Below are positions 9,063-18,978 of a stretch of DNA of 64,000 bases, one piece after another. The DNA lies in NCBI RefSeq assembly GCF_017875315.1, contig NZ_JAGGMM010000001.1:806001-870000 (forward strand). The letters are read 5' to 3'. The translations under genes and the position numbers were made by a program. How positions within the stretch are numbered: the first letter of the stretch is position 1; each line of letters begins with the position of its first letter. The notes beneath the pieces are model-generated. The model ran no database searches. It was not told the origin of the DNA and saw only the letters and a list, made by a program, of their open reading frames with translations. This DNA comes from Methanomicrobium sp. W14. GTDB taxonomy: Archaea; Halobacteriota; Methanomicrobia; Methanomicrobiales; Methanomicrobiaceae.

Positions 9063-11448
9063 TATGACACCAATAAAACTTGCAATAAACCAGGTCGAAT
9101 ACTCAAACAGTCCCGGCGGGACTATTATTCACATATTCGGGCGTGAAGAATCCGGTAAAGCGCACCAGATAATAGTCACGGGATTCGAACCGTATTTCTA
9201 CGCACCCGAAGACGAGGTCAAGAGTATTAACCTCCCGAAAGGGGCAAAAACCGAATTTTCAGACAAATTTCTCTCGATACGCGGCGAGAAACTGGCAAAG
9301 ATAATCACCCCGAAACCGGGTGACGTCAGGGAAATGCGTGAGTCCTATAAGCATTATGAAGCAGACATACCTTTTGCCACAAGATTCATGATAGACACAG
9401 GCCTTACGGGTGGTGTAAATGCAATTCCAGAGACAACTTCAGAAACAACGGACTATCATGAAATCTCTCCTGCCAAAGTTAACGTTCCTGCAAGAATATG
9501 CTTTCTTGATATTGAATGCGAGGACAAAAACGGATTTCCGGACCCAAACAGAGAGATGATAAACTGCATCTCATGCTGGGACTCGTTTGACGATGTCTAT
9601 ACCACTTTTTTCTGGCCGCATGACCATGACACTAAAAAAGACCTGAACAACATATCCGGCAGCCATATCCTTAAAGTATTCAGAACTGAAAAAGAGCTTC
9701 TGGCCGGACTTTCGGAGTACATTGCAGAAAAAGACCCTGACATTATCTCCGGGTGGAACCTTGTGGATTTCGATATCCCCTATATCCTGAAAAGAATGGA
9801 GGTTCTGGGACTACGCGAGGACAGTCTTTCAAGAATTCCGGGTATGGGTGCAAGAAACCCAACAAGAGGAAGAGCCCTTTTTGACCTTCTTACGGCCTAC
9901 AAAAAAATGCAGGGAGCAAGAAAGGAGTCATACAGGCTTGATGCAGTAGCAGAAGAGGAAATAGGGGAAGGAAAAATCCGTTACACGGGGACGGTCTCTG
10001 ACCTGTGGGAAAAAGACCCTGAGAAGCTTATCGAGTACAACGTAAAGGATGTCGAGCTCTGTGTAGGTATAAACAAAAAAAACAATATAGTAGAGTTTTA
10101 CAGGGAAATAGCACGCTATGTTGGCTGTCCTTTGGACAGGACGCTGAACTCGTCAAACGTCATCGACATATTTGTCCTGAGAAAGGCGTTCGGAAAATAC
10201 ATACTCCCGTCAAAAGGATATTCCGACGCCGAGGAATTTGAGGGTGCAACAGTATTCGAACCGTCCCTTGGCGTAAGAGAAAACGTCGTTGTCCTTGACC
10301 TTAAATCGCTGTATCCCATGTGTATGATGACAATCAACGCTTCACCCGAGACAAAGGACATAAACGGCGAGCTTCATGCACCTAACGGGATACGCTTCAG
10401 AAAAAAGCCCGACGGACTTACGAGAAGCATCATCAGCGACCTCATGAAGGAAAGAGACGAAAGAAAAAAGCTGAGGAACAACTACGAATACGGCTCTGAC
10501 GAATACATTCTCCTTGACCTCCAGCAGAACGTACTCAAGGTCATAATGAACACCTACTACGGTGTCAGTGGATATGCAAGGTTCAGGCTCTACGACAGGG
10601 AAATAGGCTCGGCCGTAACTTCCGTCGGAAGGGCGATTATAGAGCACACGAGATCTGTCATCGAAAAACTCGGTTATACAGTAATATATGGGGATACTGA
10701 CTCCTGTATGATAAGGCTTCCAGAAATGAACAAGGAAGAGACAATAAAAACCGCCCTTGCCATAGAAGAAGTATTAAATGAAAGTTATTCAAATTTTGCA
10801 AAGACTAAACTCGGTGCTGATCATCACTACTTTTCGATAAAATTCGAGAAAATTTACAGGCGTTTTTTCCAAGCCGGAAAGAAAAAAAGATATGCAGGAT
10901 ACCTGATCTGGAAAGAGGGTAAAGACGTTGACAAAATTGATATCATCGGCTTTGAAATGAAAAGAAGCGACTCACCGCACATTACAAAGGAGGTCCAGCA
11001 CAATGTAATGGATCTCATCTTAAAAGGCGCCGACAGTGCCGAGCTTAAAAAATATCTTGGAGATGTAATCCGAAACTACAGGAAAGGCAGGTATTCTCTT
11101 GACGATATCGGTATTCCTGGAGGTATAGGAAAGAACCTTGAATCGTATGAAAACCAGGACGCACACGTAAGAGGAGCCATTTACTCAAACAAAAACCTTG
11201 GTACCGACTTTAAAAGGGGAAGCAAACCCAAGAGAGTCTATATAAAATGTGTTACGGCAAAATACCCCCAGACCGATGTCCTGGACTTTGAATACGCGGA
11301 CCAGGTGCCGGAGGAATTCGTGATAGACTGGGAGACCATGATGGAAAAAAGCATTAAACAACCCATATCACGGATCATTGAGGCTATCGGAATGAAATGG
11401 AACGATGTAGACCCGTCGAGGACAACACTGTTCGACTTCGGGATGTGA
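9052..11448 (+). CDS. polB: Family B DNA polymerase
   Basis: Replicative or repair DNA polymerase with 3'-5' proofreading, 798 residues from the chosen start. In order: N-terminal domain; exonuclease motifs DIECEDK (near 153), NLVDFDIPY (near 236) and YNVKDVELC; polymerase motifs DLKSLYPM (near 416), NTYYG (near 500) and YGDTDSC (near 546); then the thumb. An in-frame ATG exists at 8971, but 9052 is chosen because GGAGG lies 5 bases upstream at 9043-9047 and the longer form would run deep into mdh. No intein is present: all polymerase motifs are contiguous. The next gene starts 6 bases after its stop. Confidence 0.97.
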   Translation: MTDDMTPIKLAINQVEYSNSPGGTIIHIFGREESGKAHQIIVTGFEPYFYAPEDEVKSINLPKGAKTEFSDKFLSIRGEKLAKIITPKPGDVREMRESYKHYEADIPFATRFMIDTGLTGGVNAIPETTSETTDYHEISPAKVNVPARICFLDIECEDKNGFPDPNREMINCISCWDSFDDVYTTFFWPHDHDTKKDLNNISGSHILKVFRTEKELLAGLSEYIAEKDPDIISGWNLVDFDIPYILKRMEVLGLREDSLSRIPGMGARNPTRGRALFDLLTAYKKMQGARKESYRLDAVAEEEIGEGKIRYTGTVSDLWEKDPEKLIEYNVKDVELCVGINKKNNIVEFYREIARYVGCPLDRTLNSSNVIDIFVLRKAFGKYILPSKGYSDAEEFEGATVFEPSLGVRENVVVLDLKSLYPMCMMTINASPETKDINGELHAPNGIRFRKKPDGLTRSIISDLMKERDERKKLRNNYEYGSDEYILLDLQQNVLKVIMNTYYGVSGYARFRLYDREIGSAVTSVGRAIIEHTRSVIEKLGYTVIYGDTDSCMIRLPEMNKEETIKTALAIEEVLNESYSNFAKTKLGADHHYFSIKFEKIYRRFFQAGKKKRYAGYLIWKEGKDVDKIDIIGFEMKRSDSPHITKEVQHNVMDLILKGADSAELKKYLGDVIRNYRKGRYSLDDIGIPGGIGKNLESYENQDAHVRGAIYSNKNLGTDFKRGSKPKRVYIKCVTAKYPQTDVLDFEYADQVPEEFVIDWETMMEKSIKQPISRIIEAIGMKWNDVDPSRTTLFDFGM

Positions 11449-11453
11449 CAGTT

Positions 11454-12434
11454 ATGAAGATCAAAGGGTGGGCGGAATTAAACGGCAGGGTCCTGCATGA
11501 AAATGAGATTAAGTCTGTTATAAAAGACAAACCGGAAAATATTGCCGGGTTCGGCGGAGAATTCCTTATCGAATGGGACGACTGCAAAGCAAGGGACTTA
11601 TTCGGAATAATACAGGGAGACTGCCCTCCTGGAAAAATTGTCTGCGGGGGAGCTGAAAAAAATAACATTCTCCCTCGTACCGAAGACCTCTCTCTTGAAG
11701 AGGCAATAATCAAAGCGGTAGACCTGAGACGCGAAGATTCTGTAACAGCTTTTTCAGGAGGCGTCGATTCTGCTCTCATCGCAAAGCTTGCGCAAAGACC
11801 CTGCGTGACCGTTGGTCTGAAAGATTCACATGACCTCAGGCATGCAAGAGTGGCTTTGAAAAGTCTCGGGTTAAATGTCGCAGACTTCGTTGAAATACGG
11901 AAAAGTGACATCGAAGACGCACTTAAGACGGTAATCTCAGTAATTCCGGTGAAAACCCCGGTTGAAGTGTCAATTGCCACAACAATGTTTTTCGTAACAA
12001 AATGGACATCTGAGAACGGATATAAGAAAGTTCTGGCAGGTCAGGGCGCAGACGAACTCTTCGGCGGATACGCCAGGTACCTTGAAACCGACAACATAGA
12101 AGAGACCCTTAAAAAAGACTTTGAAGGCCTTTCAATGCAGGGAAAAAGAGATCAATTGGTTGCCTGCAAAAACAACACCTATATATCATGTCCGTATCTA
12201 GATGTTAGGGTAGTGCGCGCTGCAAGGGCCATACCCCCATCAGAAATGGTAGTTGGCGGCATCAGGAAATACCCCTTAAGAAAGGTTGCTTCCCTGCATA
12301 TGAGTGAGGATCTCGCCTTTTACGGCAAGAAAGCTATGCAGTACGGCAGCGGTGTCATGAAGGAAATACAAAAACTTGCACGGGACAACGGTTATAAAAA
12401 CTCGGTGCAACGGTACATAGATCACTTAATTTGA
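11454..12434 (+). CDS. Asparagine-synthetase-like ATP-pyrophosphatase lacking the glutaminase nucleophile
   Basis: A 326-residue protein homologous to the synthetase half of AsnB. The PP-loop SGGVDSA lies near residues 101-107 and the downstream synthetase motif GQGADELFGGY near 198-208. The N-terminal 90 residues include a stretch (FGGEFLIEWDD) that resembles the end of a class II glutaminase domain, but the mature N-terminus is Met-Lys-Ile, with no Cys2 nucleophile, and the region is about half normal length. Glutamine hydrolysis is therefore not expected from this polypeptide. It sits directly before gatCAB, itself an amidotransferase. The substrate is unknown; asparagine synthesis with free or borrowed ammonia is one possibility. 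Confidence 0.8.
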   Translation: MKIKGWAELNGRVLHENEIKSVIKDKPENIAGFGGEFLIEWDDCKARDLFGIIQGDCPPGKIVCGGAEKNNILPRTEDLSLEEAIIKAVDLRREDSVTAFSGGVDSALIAKLAQRPCVTVGLKDSHDLRHARVALKSLGLNVADFVEIRKSDIEDALKTVISVIPVKTPVEVSIATTMFFVTKWTSENGYKKVLAGQGADELFGGYARYLETDNIEETLKKDFEGLSMQGKRDQLVACKNNTYISCPYLDVRVVRAARAIPPSEMVVGGIRKYPLRKVASLHMSEDLAFYGKKAMQYGSGVMKEIQKLARDNGYKNSVQRYIDHLI

Positions 12435-12447
12435 GGTTCTTACAAGA

Positions 12448-12717
12448 ATGGTCTCTGAAGATGAAGTGGAAGGCATAGCCAGACTTGCCGATATATCTAT
12501 AGAAAAAGAAAAACTGGCAGGATTTACTGATCAGTTCAATAATATTCTGGAATATTTTGATATTCTGGACACGGTTGAATCCGCTGAGATAACAGACGAA
12601 GATCTGATTAATATCCTGAGAGAAGACATTGAAGAACCTTCGCTATCCCAAGAGGAAGCCCTGTCCAATGCAGGCGAAACTGATGAAGGCTACATAAAAG
12701 CACCAAAGGTGATGTAA
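12448..12717 (+). CDS. gatC: Asp-tRNA(Asn)/Glu-tRNA(Gln) amidotransferase subunit C
   Basis: Small 89-residue subunit that wraps and stabilises GatA in the heterotrimeric tRNA-dependent amidotransferase. The family pattern is clear: VEGIARLADISI near the N-terminus, FNNILEYFDILDTVES in the middle, and the acidic, proline-containing C-terminal strand with EDIEEPSLSQEEAL. The gene is followed by gatA after two bases and then gatB, giving the full operon. In methanogens, GatCAB generally makes Asn-tRNA while GatDE makes Gln-tRNA. Confidence 0.93.
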   Translation: MVSEDEVEGIARLADISIEKEKLAGFTDQFNNILEYFDILDTVESAEITDEDLINILREDIEEPSLSQEEALSNAGETDEGYIKAPKVM

Positions 12718-12719
12718 CA

Positions 12720-14015
12720 ATGGCGGAATACACCTTTGACGCAAAAGACGAGAACAACGCATTTATTTCAATAATCAAATCATCTGAGTACGGAGACGGA
12801 AAACTCTCTGGCATCCCTGTTGCCGTAAAGGACAATATATCAACAAAGGGCATTGAGACAACATGCGGCTCAAACATTCTCAGAGGCTACGTACCCCCAT
12901 TCGATGCACACGTGGTAACACTCCTGAAAAACGAAGGTGCGGCGGTTGTCGGCAAAACCAACATGGACGAATTCGGAATGGGAACCACCACCGAAAGTTC
13001 GGCATACGGAATAACCACAAACCCCTGTGATAAGTCACGTGTCACGGGAGGTTCCTCGGGCGGAAGCGCTGCCGCAATTGCTTCGGGGATGGTTCCAATG
13101 GCGCTTGGAACGGATACGGGCGGCTCAATCAGGTGTCCCGCATCTTTCTGCGGCATAGTGGGCCTTAAACCTACATACGGGCGTATCTCAAGATACGGAC
13201 TTATTGCCTATTCTAATTCTCTTGAACAAATAGGACCTATGGCTGCAAACGTTACAGACGTCTCAAAACTTTTTGAGGTCATATCAAAACCTGACGGACA
13301 TGACGCCACAGCATACAGCAGGCCCTATGAACATGTACCGTCTCCAGAGATCAAAGGAAAAAAGATAGGCATTCCTAAGGAGTACTTCGGGGAAGGCGTT
13401 GATGAAAAAATCTCAGAATGCGTTAAAAATGCAATCTCCAGAATGGAAGGACTTGGCGCAGAAATTGTTGAATGCTCGATTCCTTCCATGAGCTACGCCC
13501 TTGCGGCATACTATGTCATCTGCACAAGCGAGGCCTCTTCAAACCTTTCAAGGTTTGACGGTGTCAGGTACGGCCCGGCACTTGATGCAAAAAGAAGCTG
13601 GCATGACGAATTCAGGGACTACAGGGGAAAATACTTCGGTGAAGAGGTCATACGAAGAATCCTTCTCGGAACTTTCGCGCTTTCAGCCGGTTATTACGGT
13701 AAATACTACGCAAAGGCGAAAATCGCAAAGGAAAACATCAAAAAGGACTTTTTGCGTGTCCTAAAAGAAGTCGACCTGATTGCAGGGCCGACTATGCCAA
13801 ACATAGCATATAAAATCGGCGAAAAAAGCAATCCGCTTGAAATGTACCTCAGCGATATCCTCACAGTCCCGGCAAACCTCGCAGGTGTCCCCGCGATATC
13901 GGTCCCCTGCGGAAAAGTTGAAAAGATGCCTGTAGGTCTTCAGATTATAGGAAGGCACTTTGACGAAGAGACCGTCATTGATGCTGCCTTTGCATTCGAA
14001 CAGGAGGGAATGTAA
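12720..14015 (+). CDS. gatA: Asp-tRNA(Asn)/Glu-tRNA(Gln) amidotransferase subunit A
   Basis: Amidase-signature glutaminase that releases ammonia for transamidation of misacylated tRNA. The catalytic Ser-cisSer-Lys elements are visible: Lys37 in PVAVKDN and the serine-rich loop GGSSGGSAAA at residues 110-119. The nucleophilic serine normally lies further on, in the region matching DTGGSIRCPA. At 431 residues it is at the short end of the family. It starts two bases after gatC and ends three bases before gatB, so the three subunits are expected to be made together. Confidence 0.96.
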   Translation: MAEYTFDAKDENNAFISIIKSSEYGDGKLSGIPVAVKDNISTKGIETTCGSNILRGYVPPFDAHVVTLLKNEGAAVVGKTNMDEFGMGTTTESSAYGITTNPCDKSRVTGGSSGGSAAAIASGMVPMALGTDTGGSIRCPASFCGIVGLKPTYGRISRYGLIAYSNSLEQIGPMAANVTDVSKLFEVISKPDGHDATAYSRPYEHVPSPEIKGKKIGIPKEYFGEGVDEKISECVKNAISRMEGLGAEIVECSIPSMSYALAAYYVICTSEASSNLSRFDGVRYGPALDAKRSWHDEFRDYRGKYFGEEVIRRILLGTFALSAGYYGKYYAKAKIAKENIKKDFLRVLKEVDLIAGPTMPNIAYKIGEKSNPLEMYLSDILTVPANLAGVPAISVPCGKVEKMPVGLQIIGRHFDEETVIDAAFAFEQEGM

Positions 14016-14018
14016 AAA

Positions 14019-15464
14019 ATGGCTGAAACAAAGGATGTAAAAGACCTTAAGGTGCGTATAGGTCTTGAAATTCACTGCCAGCTGAATACAAAGACGAAGC
14101 TTTTCTGCAGCTGTTCAACAGACTACCGTGACGATGAGCCAAATACGCATGTCTGCCCGATTTGTCTGGGACTTCCGGGAGCAATGCCGAAACTTAATAA
14201 ACAGGCTGTCATCTATGCCCTGAAAGTTGCAAAGGCGCTAAATCTTGAAATACCTGAATATTCGGAATTCTCCAGAAAAAATTATTTCTACCCAGACCTT
14301 CCCAAAGGCTACCAGATAAGCCAGTATGACAAGCCTATAGCAGTAGAAGGAAAAATGACCGTCGACGACGACGCAGGCCATGAAAAAGTCGTCAGGATAC
14401 GGAGAATACACCTTGAGGAGGACCCGGGAAGACTTGTGCACAAAATATCCCGTGACAGGGCGGGGTATTCTCTTGTCGACTACAACAGGTCCTGCATCCC
14501 CCTGATTGAAATTGTAACCGAGCCTGACATATCCTCACCAAAAGAAGCAAGGCGCTTTTTAAATAAACTGCGTGCAACGCTTGAATACCTCAACGTCTTC
14601 GACGGCGAAAAGGAAGGGTCCATACGTGTCGATGCAAACATCTCCCTTGAAGGCCACAACCGTGTTGAGTGCAAAAACATATCCTCATACAAAGGTGTCG
14701 AAAGGGCCCTTACCTTTGAGACTACAAGACAAAGAAGCCTCATCAGGAGAGGCCAGGAAATAGTGCAGGAGACAAGACATTTCCAGGAAGGAAGAGGTAT
14801 CACCACAGGCTCAAGGAGCAAGGAGGACGAAAACGACTACCGCTACTTCCCTGAACCCGACCTCCCGCCATTGAGGGTAAAGCCGTGGGTGGAAAAGATT
14901 GACCTGCCTGAACTTCCTGACGCAAGACGCGAAAGGTTCATAGAACAGTACAACATCTCGACAAACCACGCGAAGACACTTACAGGCGACATCAAAGTTG
15001 CAGAATTCTACGAGGATATTGCAAAGTGCGAACCGGCACTTTGCGCAACGTGGATTGCGGATACTCTTCTCGGCGAGCTTTACTACCGCAATATGAAAAT
15101 TGACTCGGTTCCGAAGGACAATTTTAAGGACCTTATCATACTTCTAAAAGACAAAGAGATAACTGACAGGGTTGCCGTCGATGCGTTAAGGATTATGCTT
15201 GACAGGATCAAAAACGGAGAAGAATGTGAAATGCCTTCTGACATCGTCTCAAGGCTCGGTCTTTCAAAAGGATCAGACGATGAATTTTCCGAAATAATCA
15301 AGGTCGTTGTTGAGGTAAACCCCCAGGCAGTGGCTGACTACAAAAACGGAAAGGGCAATGCCCTCAACTTCCTTGTGGGGCAGGTCATGAAGGAGACAAA
15401 GGGGCGTGCGGACCCAAAGAACCTGAACAAAATGATTTCAGCATACCTTTCAAAAATGGAGTGA
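14019..15464 (+). CDS. gatB: Asp-tRNA(Asn)/Glu-tRNA(Gln) amidotransferase subunit B
   Basis: Kinase and transamidase subunit that binds the misacylated tRNA, activates its side chain with ATP and uses ammonia from GatA. The protein begins with VRIGLEIHCQLNTKTKLFC, has the cysteine pair of HVCPICLGLPG, the GatB signature around YYPDLPKGYQISQYD, and a C-terminal YqeY-like helical domain ending in GQVMKETKGRADP. Its 481 residues are normal. It closes the gatCAB operon; topA begins 9 bases after its stop. Confidence 0.97.
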   Translation: MAETKDVKDLKVRIGLEIHCQLNTKTKLFCSCSTDYRDDEPNTHVCPICLGLPGAMPKLNKQAVIYALKVAKALNLEIPEYSEFSRKNYFYPDLPKGYQISQYDKPIAVEGKMTVDDDAGHEKVVRIRRIHLEEDPGRLVHKISRDRAGYSLVDYNRSCIPLIEIVTEPDISSPKEARRFLNKLRATLEYLNVFDGEKEGSIRVDANISLEGHNRVECKNISSYKGVERALTFETTRQRSLIRRGQEIVQETRHFQEGRGITTGSRSKEDENDYRYFPEPDLPPLRVKPWVEKIDLPELPDARRERFIEQYNISTNHAKTLTGDIKVAEFYEDIAKCEPALCATWIADTLLGELYYRNMKIDSVPKDNFKDLIILLKDKEITDRVAVDALRIMLDRIKNGEECEMPSDIVSRLGLSKGSDDEFSEIIKVVVEVNPQAVADYKNGKGNALNFLVGQVMKETKGRADPKNLNKMISAYLSKME

Positions 15465-15473
15465 ACTCATTTA

Positions 15474-18269
15474 ATGCACCTTATAATAGCTGAAAAGAAT
15501 ATAGCTGCACAGAGAATAGCTGGTTTTTTAGCCGGCGGCAATAAGGTTACCGCGGATAAAACCGGAGGAATAAGCTCATATTTTTTTAATGACTCCATAT
15601 CAATCGGTCTTCGTGGTCATGTCGTCGAGATTGACTTTGAGGAAGGTTACTCAAACTGGCGAAGCGAGGTGCACACTCCCAGAACTTTAATAGACGCGGG
15701 AATGGTTAAAAAACCGACAGAAAAAAAGATTGTGTCCCTGATAAAAAAATATGCCAAAAAAGCCACACTTGTAACCATTGCAACTGATTATGACCGTGAA
15801 GGAGAACTTATCGGAAAAGAGGCATACGAAATAGTCAGGTCTGTCAACAAAAATGTCAAAATAAACAGGGCCATTTTCAGCGCAATAACGAAACAGGAAA
15901 TATTAAACGCATTTGAAAACCCCACTGAAATAGATTTCGACCTTGCATCTGCAGGAGAGGCGAGACAGGAGATAGACCTTGTCTGGGGTGCGTCACTTAC
16001 CCGTTTCATTAGTATTGCCGCAAAAAGAGGCGGAAACAACATATTAAGTGTCGGCAGGGTCCAGAGCCCGACTCTCGGGATGATAGTTGACAGGGAAAAG
16101 GAAATAGAAGCCTTTGTCCCGGAACCCTACTGGCTTTTAGGCCTGACTACGGAAAAAGACAGTGAAAGCTTTGAGGCAAGACATACATCAGGTAAATTCT
16201 GGGATTTGAAAGAGGCTGAATGCGCAAAAGAAAACACCAGAGAACCCCTGACCGTCAAGGAGGTAAAGGAAGGGAAAAAGAATGACTCGGCACCGACACC
16301 TTTTGACACAACTGCATTTATTGTCGCCGCCGGCCGTCTGGGGCTTAGTGCATCAAATGCAATGAGAATTGCAGAAGAGCTGTACATGAACGGTTTCATA
16401 TCCTACCCCAGAACTGACAACACTATTTATCCACCGTCACTGGACCTTGACGCAATAATCTCGGAGATTAAAAAGACGCCTTTTAAGAGCGAAGCCGAAT
16501 GGGTCGAGAAGAACAAAAGAAAAGAGCCGACCCGCGGAAAAAAATCAAGTACAGATCACCCCCCCATTCACCCGGCCGGAGCTGCAAATCCGTCCCAGAT
16601 GAACGAACAGTCATGGAAAGTCTATGAACTTGTTGTCCGCCGCTTCCTTGCAACGCTGTCGCCGGATGCAATGTGGAAAACTCTCAAAATTCTGTTCGAC
16701 GCCGGAAGCGAAGAGTATACATCTACTGGACAGAAGCTTGAAACTGAAGGCTACAGGCACGTATACACTTACAGCCAGGCAAAAGATCAGATCCTTCCTG
16801 ACATAAAAGAGGGTGAAATTCTTCCAATCAAGAAAGTAACTCTCGATGAAAAGGAGACGCAGCCCCCGCCACGCTACTCGCAGAGTAAGCTCATTATGCA
16901 GATGGAGCAGCTCGGCTTGGGAACGAAATCCACTCGTCATGACGTAATCGGAAAACTCATTTCAAGAAGATACGTTGAAGAATCACCATTAAAGCCCACC
17001 CTTGTCGGAAAAGCCGTTACCGAGACTCTCGAGGAATACGCCGAACTTATCACGAAGCCTGACATGACGCAGACCCTTGAATCCCATATGGAGGACATCA
17101 AAAAAGGTATGCGCAGCAAGACCAACGTTGTCGAAGAGTCAAAACATATGCTCCACGAAATATTCGACGAACTTGAAGTAAACGAGGAGAATATTGGCAA
17201 CGACATTATGGACAGGACAGCCGAGGAAAGGATAATCGGCAAGTGTCCGGTCTGCGGGAAAAACCTTATGCTGAGAACTTCAAAGGGAATGGCGCAGTTT
17301 ATAGGCTGCACAGGCTACCCTGACTGTTCGTTCAACATAGGACTTCCGTCTGCGCAGTGGGGAAAAGCAATAAGGGATGACAAGATCTGCGAGGTTCACG
17401 GGCTTAATCATATAAAGCTCATCAGGAAAGGAGCCAGGCCGTGGGATATCGGGTGCCCCCTGTGCAGTCATATCGATTCAAACCTTGAAGCGCTGAAACT
17501 TATGCCTTGTATGACAGACGAACTTGTAAAAAAGCTTCACAAGGTTCATGTCTATTCGGTATACGAAATTGCAAATACAAAACCGGCGATCCTGGAAGAA
17601 AAGCTTGAAATAAAAAAAGAACTGGCTGAAAAACTGAAAAGTGACGCCGATGAGGTCCTTGACCTTTTGAGAAAAAGAGCGGAACTGAAAAAGTTTGTCC
17701 GAAAAATAATTCCCCCGAAAAGGGGGAGAAGCCATGCAAAAGTCCTCAATGCCATAATAAGTTCAGGAATAAACAACATCTCGGACCTTTCAGAGAGTGA
17801 CAAGAAAACACTCCATAATATGCATCTAAGCGAACAAGAAGCTGAGACTCTTATCCTGGAGGCTAAAGTAATACACAACACAAACCTCCTGAAAGGTTAC
17901 GGAATCCCGTCTGTGAGCCTGAAAAAATACATAGATGCAGGGTTCATCTCCCCAGAGGACTTTTGCAGTATCAGCCCTGCGTACTTAAGCCTTAAAACAG
18001 GAATCAACATCGACACTGTCTATAAGCATGTCGGAATGATCTGTGATGCCTTAGGAGCAAAAAAACCCAAAAAAATAAGCAAAAAGGCTTTTGAATCAGG
18101 CAGACAGGAGCTTTTGTCTGTTAACGGAATAGGCGAATCAATGATTGAAAAACTATTTTTTGCAGGGATTACAGACACTGAAAAGCTGAGAAATACGGAT
18201 TCATCCTATATCTACCAGAAAACCGGAATTTCAGAAGAAAAAATAAAAAAACTCCAGGCGGAGTGTTAA
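15474..18269 (+). CDS. topA: DNA topoisomerase I (type IA) with helix-hairpin-helix tail
   Basis: Relaxes negative supercoils through a transient 5'-phosphotyrosine link. The 931-residue protein has a TOPRIM domain with ATDYDREGE near residue 103 and the catalytic tyrosine, Tyr311, in FISYPRTD. A four-cysteine zinc ribbon follows (CPVCGKNL to GCTGYPDCSF, near residues 589-620), then a second, partial metal-binding pair ending in CPLC. The last 260 residues contain repeated helix-hairpin-helix-like units such as VNGIGESMIEKLFFAGI, probably extra DNA contacts. It follows gatB after 9 bases. Confidence 0.95.
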   Translation: MHLIIAEKNIAAQRIAGFLAGGNKVTADKTGGISSYFFNDSISIGLRGHVVEIDFEEGYSNWRSEVHTPRTLIDAGMVKKPTEKKIVSLIKKYAKKATLVTIATDYDREGELIGKEAYEIVRSVNKNVKINRAIFSAITKQEILNAFENPTEIDFDLASAGEARQEIDLVWGASLTRFISIAAKRGGNNILSVGRVQSPTLGMIVDREKEIEAFVPEPYWLLGLTTEKDSESFEARHTSGKFWDLKEAECAKENTREPLTVKEVKEGKKNDSAPTPFDTTAFIVAAGRLGLSASNAMRIAEELYMNGFISYPRTDNTIYPPSLDLDAIISEIKKTPFKSEAEWVEKNKRKEPTRGKKSSTDHPPIHPAGAANPSQMNEQSWKVYELVVRRFLATLSPDAMWKTLKILFDAGSEEYTSTGQKLETEGYRHVYTYSQAKDQILPDIKEGEILPIKKVTLDEKETQPPPRYSQSKLIMQMEQLGLGTKSTRHDVIGKLISRRYVEESPLKPTLVGKAVTETLEEYAELITKPDMTQTLESHMEDIKKGMRSKTNVVEESKHMLHEIFDELEVNEENIGNDIMDRTAEERIIGKCPVCGKNLMLRTSKGMAQFIGCTGYPDCSFNIGLPSAQWGKAIRDDKICEVHGLNHIKLIRKGARPWDIGCPLCSHIDSNLEALKLMPCMTDELVKKLHKVHVYSVYEIANTKPAILEEKLEIKKELAEKLKSDADEVLDLLRKRAELKKFVRKIIPPKRGRSHAKVLNAIISSGINNISDLSESDKKTLHNMHLSEQEAETLILEAKVIHNTNLLKGYGIPSVSLKKYIDAGFISPEDFCSISPAYLSLKTGINIDTVYKHVGMICDALGAKKPKKISKKAFESGRQELLSVNGIGESMIEKLFFAGITDTEKLRNTDSSYIYQKTGISEEKIKKLQAEC

Positions 18270-18288
18270 CTGATAAAAGTGAGAGACA

Positions 18289-18978
18289 ATGAAAGACAAC
18301 TGGAAAGACTGGAAACACATAACAAAACTTGACCCCGACAAACACATTCCCGAAAACTGCGTTGAAGACATAGTTACAAGCGGAACTGATGCACTGATGC
18401 TGTCCGGAACACTCAACGTGACTCGTGAAAACATTACATGCCTGCGCGAACAGGTAAAAGCATACGATGTTCCTATGGTCATAGAGCCGGCCGATCCCAG
18501 CGGAGCTATATTCAATGGGGTTATGGGCCTGTTCGTTCCCAGTGTCCTCAACTCTCCGAATACTACATGGATTGTCGGAAAGCACGAGTACTGGGTGAAA
18601 AAGGACAAACAGATAAAATGGGACATGGTTGTTCCTGAAGCATACATTGTACTTAATCCCAATTCCTCTGTCGGGAAAGTAACAAAAGCCATATGTACAC
18701 TTCCCGCAGAAGACGTCTGCGCATATGCTCTGGTTGCTGAAAAATACTTTAAATTCCCGGTTGTTTATATAGAATATTCAGGGACATACGGAAATCCGGA
18801 GATTGTCAAAGCTGTCTCAGAAACAATAAATGAATCCCTTCTTTATTACGGCGGGGGAATAAATTCCAGAGAAAAGGCCTCGGAAATGGCAAAATATGCA
18901 GATACGATAGTAGTCGGAAACGCCGTCTATGAAAAAGGCGTCAAAACACTTAAAGAGACAATAGAAGCTGTTCATTAA
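18289..18978 (+). CDS. Geranylgeranylglyceryl phosphate synthase
   Basis: Makes the first ether bond of archaeal membrane lipids by joining geranylgeranyl diphosphate to sn-glycerol-1-phosphate. The 229-residue TIM-barrel protein starts with W-K-H-I-T-K-L-D-P-D, has IEPADPSGAIFNG in the middle, and carries the phosphate-binding C-terminal pattern YYGGGINSREKA followed by ADTIVVGNAVYEKG. Residues such as YIEYSGTYG match the substrate-binding segment of the family. It lies between topA and a methyltransferase gene that begins on the next base after its stop codon. Confidence 0.95.
   Translation: MKDNWKDWKHITKLDPDKHIPENCVEDIVTSGTDALMLSGTLNVTRENITCLREQVKAYDVPMVIEPADPSGAIFNGVMGLFVPSVLNSPNTTWIVGKHEYWVKKDKQIKWDMVVPEAYIVLNPNSSVGKVTKAICTLPAEDVCAYALVAEKYFKFPVVYIEYSGTYGNPEIVKAVSETINESLLYYGGGINSREKASEMAKYADTIVVGNAVYEKGVKTLKETIEAVH

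Noticed and set aside
9052-11448. Intein in polB
   Set aside because: Polymerase motifs A, B and C are contiguous and the protein is of normal length, so no intein is inserted.
11384-11980. A 198-codon reverse frame opposite the AsnB-like gene
   Set aside because: Lies over the PP-loop coding region on the other strand and has no recognisable motif.
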